Of a stretch of 5,468 nucleotides of DNA, positions 4,570 through 5,468 are shown one piece after another (position 1 is the stretch's first letter; the number at the start of each line of letters is the position of its first letter). A program made the position numbers and the translations under genes. Source of the stretch: Nitrospirota bacterium (GTDB taxonomy: Bacteria; Nitrospirota; Nitrospiria; Nitrospirales; UBA8639); the NCBI GenBank assembly GCA_003233615.1, contig QIMB01000188.1, positions 1 to 5,468 on the forward strand. Reading direction: 5' to 3'. Under the pieces are notes generated by a model. That model was given only the letters and a program-made list of their open reading frames with translations. It made no database searches and was not told the origin of the DNA.

Positions 4570-5468
4570 ATGCGCAATGCCATCGTGATCAAAGGCGCCC
4601 GCCAACATAATCTCAAAAATCTCGATCTGGTCATTCCCCGTGATCAATTCGTGGTCATTACCGGGTTGAGTGGATCAGGCAAATCCTCTTTAGCATTCGA
4701 CACGATCTATGCGGAAGGCCAACGGCGCTATGTGGAATCGTTGTCGGCGTATGCCCGACAATTTCTTGAGCAAATGACGAAGCCGGATGTGGATTCTATT
4801 GATGGCCTGTCTCCTGCTATTTCCATTGAGCAAAAAACAACAAGTCATAACCCACGTTCAACCGTGGGTACGGTCACGGAGATCTATGATTATCTTCGTT
4901 TGTTGTTTGCCAGAATCGGGGAACCCTTTTGTTATCAATGTGGCAATTCCATTGCCGCGCAAACGGTTCAACAAATGGTGGATACCATCTTGGACCTTCC
5001 GCTCGGCAGTAAGATTCACGTATTGGCTCCTATTGTGCGTGATCGAAAAGGTGAATATCGCAAAGAACTCCTCGCGGCTCGAAAGGCGGGATTTGTTCGA
5101 GTACGCATTGATGGCGATCTCCGTGATTTGGGCGAGTCCATCAGTCTCCATAAGCAACGGAAACATACCATTGAGATTGTGGTCGATCGCCTTATCGTCA
5201 AAACAGAGACCAGCGTAGCCCGTCGCCTGGCCGAGTCAGTTGAAACTGCCCTCAAGATGGCCAAAGGACTCGTCGGTGTGATGACAGAAGATGAACATGT
5301 TCGAATGTATAGTGAGCAGTTAGCCTGCATCCAATGTGGAGTCAGTTATTCAGAAATCGCTCCACGAATTTTTTCCTTTAACAGTCCCCATGGTGCGTGT
5401 CCGGCATGTGATGGCATAGGGTTCGAGGCTTCGGGTTGTCCCGAGCATGAAGAATGGACATTTGATAC
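4570..5468 (+). CDS. uvrA: Excinuclease ABC subunit A (UvrA), N-terminal third; runs off the window
   Basis: UvrA is the damage-sensing ABC-type ATPase of nucleotide excision repair. It acts as a dimer with UvrB, which then recruits the UvrC nuclease. The 299 codons present are the N-terminal part of a protein usually about 940 residues long; the frame is still open at the window end. Landmarks are IVIKGARQHNLKN (5-17), Walker A GLSGSGKSS (32-40), the UvrA-specific YVESLSAYARQFLEQM (54-69), SPAISIEQKT and NPRSTVGTVTEIYDYLR (81-110), the CYQC pair (121-124), the UvrB-binding region after it, and the start of the first zinc module with Cys253, Cys256, Cys277 and Cys280. The ATG at 4570 fits the common family start. 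An in-frame ATG at 4552 would add six residues (MIYSRP). Neither has a clear SD. TATGAT at 4551-4556 resembles a -10 element but lacks a matching -35. It is divergent from the exported-protein gene. Confidence 0.96.
   Translation, partial: MRNAIVIKGARQHNLKNLDLVIPRDQFVVITGLSGSGKSSLAFDTIYAEGQRRYVESLSAYARQFLEQMTKPDVDSIDGLSPAISIEQKTTSHNPRSTVGTVTEIYDYLRLLFARIGEPFCYQCGNSIAAQTVQQMVDTILDLPLGSKIHVLAPIVRDRKGEYRKELLAARKAGFVRVRIDGDLRDLGESISLHKQRKHTIEIVVDRLIVKTETSVARRLAESVETALKMAKGLVGVMTEDEHVRMYSEQLACIQCGVSYSEIAPRIFSFNSPHGACPACDGIGFEASGCPEHEEWTFD

Noticed and set aside
4858..5330. Open frames on both strands within the uvrA region (plus 4787-5218, minus 4858-5166 and 5016-5330).
   Set aside because: They are shadows of uvrA. 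The uvrA frame carries Walker A and zinc-module cysteines, and the others show no family features.

Overview
The window looks like ordinary chromosome of a Gram-negative-type bacterium of roughly balanced base composition. RuvB and UvrA are full bacterial-type proteins, and two genes encode probable exported proteins. The RuvB wording and the mix of genes remind me of Nitrospirota (Nitrospira-like bacteria). That is an impression from recall, not an alignment, and I hold it weakly.

Layout. Bases 1-362 hold no intact gene. They contain a minus-strand 54-codon remnant (95-259) that resembles the C-terminus of an IS200/IS605-type (Y1) transposase, plus inverted repeats at 71-91, 292-316 and 318-360. 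Next comes a minus-strand gene for an exported protein with a formylglycine-generating-enzyme (SUMF1-like) domain (363-1271). A 177-base divergent intergenic region with a 7-1-7 palindrome separates it from a plus-strand class I/II PLP aminotransferase. The body of the aminotransferase is open from a TTG at 1540 to 2631, but its family-typical N-terminus lies in another frame (1449-1529), so the gene appears frameshifted near 1530. A minus-strand ruvB (2671-3684) converges on it with only 39 bases between. Upstream of ruvB on the same strand is a small exported protein of unknown function (3836-4393). Divergent from that is uvrA (4570 to the window end), of which about the first third is present.

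How the genes relate. ruvB (Holliday-junction branch migration) and uvrA (nucleotide excision repair) both serve DNA repair but lie on opposite strands and do not form an operon. No ruvA or ruvC is visible. The 185-residue exported protein and ruvB could be co-transcribed (151 bases apart), but nothing shows that they work together. The FGE-like protein and the aminotransferase share only a divergent promoter region.

I found no CRISPR array, rRNA, tRNA or recognisable new defence or biosynthetic system. The observations most worth checking are the split or frameshifted aminotransferase, the transposase remnant with its flanking hairpins, the palindrome between the divergent genes, and the uncharacterised exported protein.
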